Shown here: positions 23,611-34,573 of the stretch, one piece after another
How positions within the stretch are numbered: position 1 is the stretch's first letter
Layout: each line of letters opens with the position of its first letter
Assembly (NCBI RefSeq): GCF_030704535.1
Contig: NC_081817.1
Span: 22,011,001 to 22,075,000 of the forward strand
Direction: 5' to 3'
DNA: 64,000 nucleotides
Source: Vitis vinifera
Taxonomy: Eukaryota > Streptophyta > Magnoliopsida > Vitales > Vitaceae
Translations under genes and position numbers: made by a program
The notes under the pieces: model-generated
What the model saw: only the letters and a program-made list of their open reading frames with translations
What the model was told of the DNA's origin: nothing
Database searches by the model: none

Positions 23611-25848
23611 TTATTGAATATGACATACCATATAACCCGGCTGAGCATTTTGAGGGATTGTAGCTTCTGGACACTTTCGAATTGTGTGACCCACTCTTTT
23701 ACAACGACTGCATCGTCTTCCCTTTTGAACATTCATTGCCACTTTGCCTGGATTCCCTTTAGTCTTCACAATATTTGGATCACGAACTTGGTTAGTACCT
23801 GTCGCTCCATCTGATGCTATTTTCTTCCCTTTCAAATTATAGTTATAGAGTTCCTACATTCTCGTCGTCAAATTTTGTATTTCATTTTTGGCCTCTATAA
23901 ATGAAGATGACGTATCTGACGCAAAGTAGGAGAGCTTGTTGCACATCGAACTCAATGAACCATATCGTACAAACCGATCCATGTTGTTATCCGTCTCATT
24001 CACTAGTACTGATCTTGTATACACCTTTGCTAACTTTGTCCACCTCTTCATAATACATGACTGAGGAATCTCTTCCAAATGCTCCACCTTCATAACCACC
24101 ACCATGTGGCAACATGGGATGCCAATTGACTCAAACATCATGCATGAGCATTTTAATGTTACAATATCCGGGCAAAATTGTACTTCCCAATTTAAGTTCG
24201 GGTGTCTAAACTTAGATAATGTGTATGCCCGCATTGAATGATCACTTACAACACCAACCACAAAGAATAACTCAGCATTTTTCATCTCCTCACGAAATTT
24301 AAGGAAAGATTCTTTTGTATATACCGTCGCAGCATGATTTTCAAGTATGGCTAGTTTGGTTGAAAGCACGGGTGAAGAATTGTTCGACTCGAACTCTGCC
24401 TTTGCCTCGTTTTGCCGTATTCTCAGTATGGCTCTATCAAATTGTTGTACAAACTCATAGAGTCGCAAGCGAATTTTTAAGAATCTATTTAGATATGCAT
24501 TCATACTCTCACACCTTTGTGTGGTTCTCATCCCTCCAAAGAAATTTCCACGTAAATACGCCTCTGCCCATCTTTTACGTTTCCCATATATCTCGGTCAC
24601 CCAACGATTCTCATTAAGTCCCAAATTTGCAACCATTTCATGCCAAACCTTTTCGAATTCTTCTTCATTCCCACGCATGAACATGCACCTTGCAAATATG
24701 CTTGAGAAGTCCTTAATATGCACATTCGTGAATGCATTTCGTTGCAAATGCCATGAACACAATCGATGACACGTATCAGGTAATACTTTTTTAATTGCCT
24801 TACGCATAGCTTTATCCCCATCGGTTACAACAGATATGGGTCTCTTATTCATCATTGCTTCAAGAAATGTCTCCAACACCCATTCATATGTCCCAACACT
24901 TTCATCTATCAATAATGCACAACCAAATACAACAGTTTGATGGTGATGATTAACACCGACCAACACTACTAGAAGCTTTTTATAGGCATTTGTCCTATAG
25001 GTTGTGCCAAATGCTAGGACATCTCCAAAACACGCATAATCCATTCGAGCAGTTGAATCAGCCCAAAACAAATTTGCTAGTCGACTTTCTTCATCAATGT
25101 TGAATTTATAAAAAAATGAAGAATCCATTTCTGCCTTTCCACACAAATAAGCCAATGCCGCTTCTGCATCACCGTCTTTAATTTCACTTCTACGCATTGC
25201 ATCAACGTGATTGTATATATCTTTTTGTGTGAAACCGACGTGCTCATGTCCCCCTGATTGTTTTACCATATAGTCCATAATTTGTGTGGTTTTAACACCT
25301 ACTTTACGCAAAACATCAACTTGTGCCTTATCGGGATTACTTATTGTTTGATGAGACCGAAGGAATTGTGTGTTGATAGCATCGACCAAATTATGATTAT
25401 GATCTCCTATAAATTCCTTTACAATCCACTTTCCATCTTTCCTATTCAAGCCTACACGAAATGCAGCTTCACATCCAACCCTAGTCAATGATCGTGGCTC
25501 ACGCTGTCGCTTGTCATTTTCAATAAACTTTGTCGCTCGCTGCCCTTCTTTAGAACACACCCACTTTCGAGATATTATATCTCCATTCTTGTCTCGCTTC
25601 AAATCATCTTTTCGAATACTAAATCCGGCTACTCTAGCTAACATGTTGTAAAATGTTTCAGCCTCATCTATGCGATCGAATTGCAATTTGTAGACTTCTT
25701 CATCTGAAATACCCTTCAACACCTTCTGTTTCAAGCCGTTTCCACCCAGGTCGTACGTGGCACCGATAAATGCATCGTCATTGACGACGTCCTCCTCCTT
25801 CACTTCAAACTCCCGCTTGATTGTTTTCTCCTTCACCGATTGCATCAT
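23611..25848 (-). pseudogene. FAR1/FHY3-like MULE transposase with an internal amber codon
   Basis: A single intronless frame of about 745 codons is interrupted only by TAG at 23,854-23,856 (codon 665). Residues about 53-154 are a FAR1 zinc-binding domain (WVCSKEG, GCEAAF, DHNHN). Residues about 255-450 are the MULE DDE transposase core, with VTDGD (Asp343) and RCESMN (Glu448). The position of the first catalytic Asp reads FGTTY (Gly281, codon GGC at 25,006-25,008); the family usually has Asp there. A SWIM zinc finger follows (CSC...CCH, residues 567-581). Beyond the amber codon lies a CCHC knuckle, CSRCKRVGHTIRKC. The start ATG at 25,848 opens the frame. ACCGGT hairpin arrays flank it on both sides. 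It is probably an inactive transposase; a domesticated FAR1-related factor is less likely given the stop. Confidence 0.85.
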
Positions 25849-26564
25849 CTACATTACATAAATAAGGTAAAAAAATTCCCCAATAATACTTTCAAAAATT
25901 ATCGTATCACTTTTGTATCAATTGATTGCATACTTGAAGATAAACCGAATTCGACAACGTCATCGATTCTCATTTTTTGGGAAAAAAAATTAGGAATTTG
26001 ATAAATTATAGAACCGGTGTATACTGCAGACGTGATAATTTCCCCATGATTTTCCATTTAAAAGGTCATATGTTGCAAAATTGATACTACTCTGCTATAC
26101 ACAATCATAAGCAAAACTTTTTAAAATCATTAAATATCACTTACAAATCATTATGTTGAGGAAATAACTTGTGACAAATGCAAGTGCGACACCAATACCC
26201 TCAAAAGATGGCATTCGACAATGATCCACGTCTGACATCTATACAGAAACGCACCATAATTTAAATTGTCCTTAGACAACCAAGTGAAGTAATAGTTAAG
26301 TTCAACTTCGTAGACATGGTTCTGCTGTTGGGGCTAAGGGCTAAGGTTGTAGTGCTTTTGGAGGTCCTTGTGCAATAACAATATTTTAGATTGTCCAACT
26401 TTTTTTTGGTAGCAGATGGTGTTGTTGGTCTTGATGAGCATAAAAAAACAATCGGTACAATTGTTTGTTTCCTCGTAACCCGAATCTACTATCTTCCCTT
26501 GCTCTAAGCTATTATAATGTGGTTGAGATGCATTTTGGTGGTGTTCACAAAATTTGGTTCAGAA
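25849..26564. other. upstream region of the FAR1 transposase
   Basis: AT-rich sequence that should include the minus-strand promoter and 5' UTR. No coding motif was seen on either strand. Confidence 0.45.
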
Positions 26565-26850
26565 GATCTATCGACCGGTCGAATTAAGCCGGTCGACCGT
26601 ATGTGGACTTTTTAAACCAGTAGCTACCGGATGAGGAATTTCGTCAACCGGTTGAGGAAATTCCTCAACCGGTAGGCACTGGTAAAAAAAACATCAACCG
26701 GTTGATACCAGTTGCTCAACCGGTTGAGGAAATGGCTCAACCGGTTGAGGAAATTTCTCAACCGGGTGAGTATTTTTTTAACCAGTTGCTACCGGTTGAG
26801 GAATTTTCTCAACCGGTTGAGAAATTCCTCATCCGGTATTCACTGTTTTA
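26565..26850. repeat. ACCGGT hairpin array, right of FAR1 transposase
   Basis: Contains ATCGACCGGTCGAATT..., CGGATGAGGAATTTCGTC and many AACCGGTTGAGGAAA words in both orientations, together with CCAGTAGCTACCGG. The composition and word order, read in reverse complement, resemble the array at 21,895-22,530. Confidence 0.8.
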
Positions 26851-28049
26851 ATATTTAAACCGATTAGCTAATTGTTTCTTTTCGTTGTTGATTTCATTAA
26901 GGCCTTCATTCCTTATCAGAACGTTATAATGTTGCCCTATTTAGGCATACTATGTTAACAAAATTTCCAACATTAATCTTAGTTGCCATCTTCAAGGAGT
27001 TTGCCAGTCACAATAATTAATACCTCTCATCCACTTTCTTTAAAATAACACGGAAACATGGATCGGTTTAGGCTAAAATAACACGGAAACAATTAGCCTT
27101 ATGAGGTTGCCCTATTTAGGCTAATTGCTTTATGTTTAATGTTGCCAGTCACATATGTTAAAACATGGAAAATGACTTTTATATAATTCTATCTAAAAGC
27201 ACGGAAGCTTTTGGGTACACCGCCAAACTTATTCCAAACTTACCCCATATTGGGAGTCAATAATACACATTTCTTAAGGTTGATTCTCTCTTTTTAAGTC
27301 ATTTGAATATGTATTACCCTATAATTTTGATGATGTTGTGATTTTGACAGCCAACATGACTCACTTATATTAACTAAATTAATCTCAACTGTTCAACAGA
27401 TCACTGATGCATATTACTAACAATGTGCTTTAGACAATCAAAATCCAAACTCTTTAACATCAATACATACCATTTAAAAATCACTATTAGGTTTTCGAAA
27501 TATTCCCCCATCCATTTCAAAGATGAAGGCATTAAGCTTAAAAAATGTATTATGGATTTGTTTACCTATTCTTTATTGAGTTAAAGATCATACCGTTAAA
27601 ATGGAAGGTCCAAGTGTGATGCAGCTTGACCTGAAGATTTGTCTTCTGGATGTTTTTTGTGACCTGTTCTCCAACAAATAGCAGCCCTCGTTCAGATGCT
27701 AAGGTTCTTACAATACTAAAACTCCCCCAGATATATACTAAGATATGTATGTGGTTGGTTGCTGGAGTTATTACATTTTTTAATAGGCTACCACATGTTG
27801 AAAACCTACCACCACAATGGTACACTTAGTGGTTGATAGTTTGGATATTTGCATCAGTTTTTTATGTGCCATTAAATATAACATTTATATCAGTTGGGAA
27901 AGTCAGCCTAATGTGGTTATTTTTTACACCCATTGCAAATGGATAATTGTATAACTTAAGAAAATATAAAGGGGAGATATGGACTTAATTGATAATATTG
28001 ACATTTGTTACTGTTGTTTAGCCAATTTATTGTAACTATGTTTTGATAC
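26851..28049. other. AT-rich non-coding region
   Basis: Holds a short local repetition (AACACGGAAACA twice near 27,045-27,090; GTTGCCCTATTTAGGC twice near 26,932 and 27,105). No gene was recognised. Confidence 0.5.
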
Positions 28050-28665
28050 CGTTTCCTACTTACTATATTTTTTCATCAATTAACGGTATTTTTTTTTTAA
28101 AATCATGCTTCCTAATATATCCTATATATGAGAAAGGTTAGTTAAGTAGACTTAATTACGTATAATGAGATATGTTATGATATTCTACTTATGGAAATTT
28201 TAAATAAATTCAGATTCATTAATTTATGTCACTCACCATGGTATATCGTTCTTATTCGAACATTTTGTCATACAACCATAATTAATTTTAATGCCCCTAT
28301 GATAATATATGTTAGTTAATTACAATTTTAATCTAATACGTATGAGTATATCTTAGTGAGTTCATTACACTATATTTTTGCATGAATTAACGTAATTTAT
28401 TTTTAATTAATGCTTCATAATATATCCTTGACATGAGAAAGGTAGGTTAATTACACTTAATTACGTAAAATGAGATAAGTTATGATATTCTACTTATGGA
28501 AATTTTAAATAAATTCAGATTCATTAATTTATTTCACTCACCATGGTATATCGTACTTATTCGAACATTTTGTCATACAACCATAATTAATTTTGATGCC
28601 CCTATGGTAGTATATGTTAGTTAATTACAATTTTAATCTATTAGGTGTGACTATATCTTAGTGAG
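28050..28665. repeat. tandem duplication of about 305 bp
   Basis: The second unit starts near 28,356. Shared landmarks are TGATATTCTACTTATGG, ACTCACCATGGTATATCG, TTCGAACATTTTGTCATAC and TCTTAGTGAGTTCATTA, each offset by about 305 bp. The copies differ by scattered substitutions and small indels. Non-coding. Confidence 0.85.
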
Positions 28666-29088
28666 TTCATTAGACTATACCGTACCAATCAAAAAGATTA
28701 GTTAATTTATATGATTTAATTAACTTAAGTTCTCATATTTTATTTTTCTTAATATAAATTTTGTGAAATTAACTTCAATTAATTTCTTTAAGGTACATCA
28801 AAATATTTATTCATTTAATCCATTATAGGTTTAATCACTTCATATGGAAACTTTTACATTAAAAGTGTAGCAAATATAATGTAAGACATTAAGTTAATTA
28901 AAATTTAATTAGTTCATAAACTGGATGTCTTTCCACGAAGGTCGACCGATGTTCAAACCAGTTCTACCCCTCAACCCCTTTGTCTTCTACTCCATTCTTC
29001 TTCATCCTCGCGCGAGACCTGAACCCGTCCGTCTTCCACTTCAGTCTTCTTCATCCTCACGCAATAGCTGAAGCCCATCTGAATACTC
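28666..29088. other. spacer and upstream region of a transposon-associated gene
   Basis: AT-rich to about 28,920, then abruptly GC-richer from GGTCGACCGATG (28,941) into the coding region. This is the same kind of transition that precedes the second copy of the gene at 39,288. Confidence 0.45.
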
Positions 29089-30464
29089 ATGCCCCCAAAA
29101 CGAGCACCAGTCGAAGCATCCTCACTCGGTCGGAAAGGGAAGAGGCCGGCGGTATCAAGGATGCGCGGGACCAACAAAAAGACCTCCGACCGACAACAAC
29201 CAAGCGAAAGCACCCACAACACCTCCGATGGAGCAAAACGCACCCCCAACATTGGTAAACGTCCGGCCGTGGAAGCAAGTCCGGAGGTTCGTAAGAAGGC
29301 CACCTTTGATCGATCTATGTTCGCAACCCCTGACCTAGCCCAACGATTTCATCTTCACTTTGCGAATCGGACCGTAATCCCGGGTAGGAACATTGCTTTT
29401 GCAAAGCTCAGTTATTTCCATTTCGATGTGCTTTTCGCGAGAATGGGTTGGCTTCCGATTGTCTCCGTCAATGAGTTCGTTTATCCCAAGGTTGTGAAAT
29501 GTTTCTACTCCAATATGACATTCGAAGACGAAGGACCCATTACTACCACGATTAACGGTTTGATGTTTGTCGGATTTTAGAGATTCCAAACGAAGGGGTT
29601 TGTTTGTATGAAGCTAAGAAGTGGCCAAGGGTGGAAGGTTTCAAACCTGCAGAAGCTTTACAGAGGCTATGTGGTTACCCGAGAGCTAATAGACCAACTT
29701 CCCATTTGTTGACTGTGTTGAGTCGTATCCTACATCACATGATATCTTACATTTTCATCCCTAAAGGAGGGCACCGTGATGATGTATCTTTCTTGGAGGC
29801 TTTTTTGGTTGACAGCATTCTCACATAAAGAAAGGTTAATATTGGTTACATAATTTTCCAACATATGAAAGCATGTTCAATCAGCGAAGATTCAGTTCTC
29901 CCCTATGGCATGTTTATCACAAAGATTGTCAAGTACTTCGATGTCAATTTGCGCAATGAGACAGACGGGAAAAAACTCAAATCATTTGATACATATGATC
30001 GGGCTTCACTTCGGCGCATGCATTTTGTACGGAAGAAAGATGGTTCATGGGCAAGGAAGTCTTCCGTTCCCCTCTCAGAGGTTGATGTCTCTTCAGACAA
30101 TGGGCCCTCGGACGATGAAGAATATGAAGATCAGGATGTACAGGGAAGAACTCATGCAAAAGCAAATGTCACACAAATACCGTCAACAGGTGGTGTAAGA
30201 GCTAGGGCGTTAACAAATCATCCTTCACTAATTGGACCGGACAACTCTGAGGCATCAGATAACCTCAATGCCTAGATTAAGTCCCTTGGTACCCGCTTGG
30301 AGGAGATTGTATTAGCCAATGACCGACGTTTGACATCTCTGGAGAATCGCATTGATGGTTTACACGAGGAAGTGAAAGAGGGTATGCAAGTTATACGACG
30401 CCAGCATGATGAGCTGATGGTCTTCTTCCGATCCCACTTCCCGCTTCATGGACCAGACCATTAA
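29089..30464 (+). pseudogene. plant transposon-associated (envelope-like annotated) protein, broken copy 1
   Basis: The frame starts MPPKRAPVEASSLGRKGKRP, a basic, disordered N-terminus, then carries RTVIPGRNIAF, RMGWLPIVSV and GPITTTINGL. A frameshift occurs between 29,580 and 29,604, then reading continues with KKWPRVEGFKPAEALQRLCG and LTVLSRILHHM. Stops at TAA 29,826-29,828 and TAG 30,273-30,275 interrupt it; it closes at TAA 30,462-30,464. It is homologous along its length to 39,288-40,730. The family is known to me as a 'putative plant transposon protein' domain, often annotated envelope-like; its function is unknown. Three lesions make it a pseudogene. Confidence 0.75.
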
Positions 30465-30870
30465 TGACCCCTTCTACATTTTATACTAGTTTTATAGTTA
30501 GTAAACTTTCATTCTATTTTTTGAAATTTGGCTAATATAAATGCCCTTTTGTTATTATGACTTCTCGTATTACTTATGGATGTTGTCATCGGCCATTCAC
30601 ATAAATGGCATAAATGTATTAGCTCAATGCAAATGATGGTATATGGATGATGTATTTTCCTCTACATGTATATATTATACCTATCTTATTTTGTTTATCG
30701 CTCTTGATATATAGGTTATTTTCATCTCTTTAAACCTTCTTCTGTATATTTTAAATTGTTGGTAGACATCACATAATTTAGGTTCCCATTTGGGTGCCAT
30801 GAATATTTTTGTCTTTTAAATATTGAGTCTGAAATCCCTGGTTTCGGATGGCAAAAGGAAGGTTATGACT
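30465..30870. other. 3' flank of copy 1, non-coding
   Basis: AT-rich sequence with no recognised gene. It leads into the direct repeat that begins at 30,871. Confidence 0.45.
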
Positions 30871-31260
30871 TTTTCCATCAAAAGCATAGAAGAATCATGC
30901 GTTAGGAATGTTATACTCAGTATTGGTTCATCGTAAAACGTATGTATTCTCCTCCCTTTGTCTAATCTACTATAATGTCTACGAATATGGTCAGTCTACT
31001 ATATTTTTTTTGAATAAAACTTGGGTATTTTCAACCGGTTGAGGCAATGCATCAACCGGTAGCAAGTCCCGCCTTTGGTTTTGGGGGGAAAAAAATGGCA
31101 GTGTGAACCGGTCGAGAAATAGCATCAACCGGTCGCATGTTGGTTTGCAACCGGTAGCCACTGACCATGTTGGGACGCGCACCTAGCAATGACCAGTGTC
31201 TACCGGTCGAGTTCCCAGTTGAACCGGTAGAATACAACCGATCGACCGGTTACTACTTTA
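30871..31260 (+). repeat. ACCGGT module 1 in a 390-bp direct repeat
   Basis: The unit begins near TCAAAAGCATAGAAGAATCA and ends with GATCGACCGGTT. It is repeated in the same orientation at 34,161-34,573 with the same order of parts. The last 220 bp contain ACCGGT words framing an imperfect hairpin: ACCGGTAGCCACTGACCAT and, further on, GACCAGTGTCTACCGGTCGA. The short open frames here follow the repeat and are not genes. Confidence 0.8.
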
Positions 31261-31739
31261 GACAATTGGGTGAGCTATGCTTGCCTGTTGGCCCTTTGGT
31301 TTCCTTATTAAACCCATTCTTTATTTACTATTTTAAATACATTTTTATTTGAGGTGCATTTGGATGTCTTATGAAAACAAATATCTCCATTGTGTTTTGC
31401 ATAGATTTAAAGTTCAAATATCAATTCTAGAATGGTGCTATAAATGAAAATGAGATTGCTGGTAACAAGCCGATGGCATTGCATCAATTTTGACTTCCCC
31501 ATTAAGGGCAGTGTTTTAACTTTTAATTTTTAATCCTCACTTGTGAGCCATTGATTTCCATTGTTGTGAGCCTTTAAATTTCCATTACACATCCAACTGC
31601 AGCTGTAGTGTTTACTTCTGTCCAACAATTTGTTTGTTGTTGATCCTATTTTTTTCTGTAAGTCTACTTTGAACCAAATGACTTATTTTACTCGATTTTA
31701 TGTGGTTTGAGGCTATATCTAGGTTGTAAATTGATCTAG
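31261..31739. other. AT-rich spacer
   Basis: No coding or structural feature recognised. Confidence 0.5.
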
Positions 31740-32180
31740 ATTAGAGCAAATTAATTCCAATGGAAATGATGGAGAACTTAGAAGAGTGGGCTTTAGAGAT
31801 TGGTTATAAGGCGGGTGGTCTTCTGTCTACTTACTTAGGTCTTCCTCTTAGTACCCCTTTTAAATCTATGGTGGCTTCAAATGGAGTGAAAGAGAGGTTC
31901 CACAAAAGACTAGATATAAGAAAAAGACAATATATCTTTAAAGGAGAAAGGCTCACTCTAATTCAAAACCCTTTATTTAGTTCTTCTATCTATTTTGTGT
32001 CTTTATTTTGCATGCCAAGGACAATCAAATTGAGGTTGGAGTGAATTCAAAGGGATTTCCCTTCGGAAGGCAGGGGCTCTTGAAAGAAAATCACATTTAC
32101 TAATGTGAGCAATTGTTTCTTCAGAAACAATTGAAGGAGGCCTTGGGTATTAGGTGTCTCTCAACACTTAACAAAACACT
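31740..32180 (+). pseudogene. LINE (L1-type) reverse transcriptase fragment
   Basis: The frame 31,760-32,044 reads STYLGLPLSTPFKSM and RKRQYIFKGERLTLIQNPLF, then CMPRTIKLRLE. This matches the segment just after the catalytic core in plant L1 reverse transcriptases (YLGLPLG ... KRQYLSKGGRLTLIKS). After a stop, related sequence continues with frame changes (IQRDFP..., then GIRCLSTLNKTLLCK) to about 32,180. The catalytic domain, endonuclease and ORF1 are missing. An old, truncated relic. Confidence 0.8.
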
Positions 32181-33340
32181 ACTTTGCAAATGAAGTTGAA
32201 CACATGTGTACGGTATTCTCTAACCACTGTCTATTCCTTGGATTGAGTTATGACCCTACTATTGTGTTACAAACATATGGGGCCATTGAAGTCCATGAAA
32301 TATGGCTCTTTATTAAAAGCTATCTACAAGTTCTCAATGGTGCACCAAAACTATGGTAAGTAGGTTTAGATTTAGAAATTCCTTTTTGCTCTGAAAGACC
32401 CTTTTAAATCCTTCAAAATTGAACCATTGCTGGTTAAAAATGAATCGTATTTACATCTCATTACAGAAAACTTTGCATTCATTTGGAATGGACAATTAAA
32501 AATTGAACCATTCTATTGTATTGAGTTGTTCTGCAATCTCCTTGTTGTATCAGGTTCATAAATTAGTATAACTTGAGGACATCATCTATTTTAGAGTTTG
32601 GGGTCATGCTTGGATGACAGGGAAATGCTCAAGTTCCCAACAATGGCTGTAGACTATATAAATTTTGAGGACAATGCTGGAGTATTCAGCATCTGCCCAT
32701 GAAGTTTTATAATATTATTTGTATTGCATCAATGTAGACAAGTCCATTAAGCTTCCAATCTGAAAGTTGGGAAGTATCAAATGCTGAAATCCCCAATATT
32801 TGCCTGGATAAACCTTTGTGCAAATTGCTGAATTTAAATCCATCTTTGGACATCAAAGATATTTCTGTTTATTATTTCAATCATGTGGGTGAATTTCACT
32901 TACATTATCAAAATATGGTTCTCTTGAGTTTCATTTGGATACACTTCCTATTTTTTATTTTTAAAATATAAATAAAATATGATTAACTCTTGTATGAAAA
33001 GTATGAATTTACTACTTAAATATTATTTTAAATTTTTTTAAAATTTATATTATTTATTTTAATATCTTAGTTTTTTAGGATATAAATGAAATTTAGGGAT
33101 TAATTTCCACTCAACAATAAAATCAATAAATTAGTCTGACAAAAAGTGAGTTAAAATAAAACAATCTTGTATTTCTATAATCAGAACCTCAACTAATTAG
33201 CATTAAAATCGATAGGCACCATGATATGGCACCATTTGCGACATCACACATGAAGCTACAATTGATCATCCTCAAAACAGCAATCTGCAGCACCAAGTTC
33301 CAAATTTGCATTGAATAATCTTCCATGGATGGCTGGAATT
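32181..33340. other. non-coding region, 3' flank of CLPP6 fragment
   Basis: AT-rich sequence without recognised exons on either strand; the part next to 33,340 should be the 3' UTR and flank of the minus-strand CLPP6 fragment. Confidence 0.45.
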
Positions 33341-33848
33341 TTAATACTCGGTTTCTAGGATACCGTCGATGAAGCCAAACTCCATGGCCTGGAAAACAAG
33401 GCGACAATGGCAGGTTAATGGTTAGTATTGTTGTGACAGGGTGGATTTACAATATGCAAATATGAACTAACAGCAAAGTTAGCCCCAGAGAGATCTAGAC
33501 ACATGCTAATTTACCAGATGTCATATAACCACAAAAAAAAAAAGGAATTTCAGATCTGTATGTAAGAATCTACATCGGATGTGATGGATAAATCATTGGT
33601 GTTTTCAAGTTTATTTGCATAGGATAGATGTTCATGATGTTTTCAAAAGCAACCCAGTTAAAAACTTACAGGTAGGAGTGGATTTGTACAGGTTATTACC
33701 AAGAAATTGGAATTGATATCACATACAAAAATAAATAGATAAAAGTGCAATGTACCTCAGAAGCAGATAAGAAACGATCCCTCTCAGTGTATTGTTGCAC
33801 TTGGTCGAGAGGTTGGCCAGTAAAAGCAGCGTACATCTTGTCAATTTT
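33341..33848 (-). pseudogene. CLPP6: CLPP6 3' fragment: last two exons of a plastid Clp protease subunit
   Basis: On the minus strand, exon 33,756-33,848 (93 nt) reads KIDKMYAAFTGQPLDQVQQY and ERDRFLSASE; exon 33,341-33,388 (48 nt) reads AMEFGFIDGILETEY and stops at TAA. Both borders are clean (GCAG acceptor and GAG/GTAC donor; CCAG acceptor). The sequence matches the C-terminus of plant CLPP6, a subunit of the chloroplast ClpPR protease core. The catalytic Ser and His lie in earlier exons, which I do not find to the right, where an ACCGGT repeat starts at 34,161. The intact intron shows a DNA-level copy. Either a duplicated fragment or a gene with a very long TE-filled intron; I favour a fragment. 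Confidence 0.8.
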
Positions 33849-34160
33849 CTGCAGCAAATTATCAGGAAAGAAGTCAGATCAACAAGGAAGCTTGGATGAT
33901 GAGTCATCATACAACCACATACAAGGAGAGAGAAAATGGTTACTGCAGAAACTGGAAATTTCAGGTAGCAGATCATGGAAGTTGATCCAAATCTCAGAGA
34001 AGCGCTCTCACTTTACCTCAGAAACTCCAAAATATCATATGAAAGATTTGGGCTACTATTAGGTGTCCAATTAAAGTAAACTATGCAAATGGAATTGAAT
34101 AACTTCCAATATTTTGGTGCTTGCCTAACTAGAATATTGATATTCATGGATTACAATTCT
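33849..34160. other. intron-like sequence upstream of the CLPP6 fragment
   Basis: No further CLPP6 exon is visible. The sequence would be part of the preceding intron and ends at the direct repeat. Confidence 0.45.
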
Positions 34161-34573
34161 ATCTTCCTTCAAAAGCATAGAAGAATCATGCGTTATGAAG
34201 GTTATATTGAGTATTGGTTCCTCGTAAAACGTATGTATTCTCCTCCCTTGGTCTAATCTACTATAATGTCTAGGAATACGGTCAGCCTAATATATTTTTT
34301 TTCCATAAAACTTGGGCAGTTTCAACCGGTTGAGGCAATGCATCAACCGGTAGTAGTTTGTTTTGCTACCGGTAGCATGTGGCCATTTGGGTTTTGGGGA
34401 AAAAATTGGGAGTGTCAATCGGTCGAGGAACACCTTAAACCGGTCGCAAATTGGTTTGCAACCGGTTGCCACTGGCCATTGTGGGACGTGCATCAAGAAA
34501 TGGCCAGTGTCAACCGGTCGAGGACACAGGTCTACCTGTTACATATAACTGGTCGACCGGTTCATCCTTACTA
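34161..34573 (+). repeat. ACCGGT module 2 in a 390-bp direct repeat
   Basis: Second copy of 30,871-31,260, in the same orientation. It shows TCAAAAGCATAGAAGAATCA at the left, CAACCGGTTGAGGCAATGCA in the middle and GTCGACCGGTTC at the right. The inner hairpin is clearer here: TTGCCACTGGCCATTGTGGG pairs with AATGGCCAGTG downstream. The LINE relic and CLPP6 fragment lie between the two copies. Confidence 0.8.

Noticed and set aside
23611..23835. Separate small zinc-knuckle gene on the minus strand
   Set aside because: It is in the same frame as the FAR1 transposase and separated only by one amber codon, so it is the C-terminus of that gene.
31052..31352. Overlapping short frames in ACCGGT module 1
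   Set aside because: Present in several frames on both strands because of the hairpin repeats; not genes.
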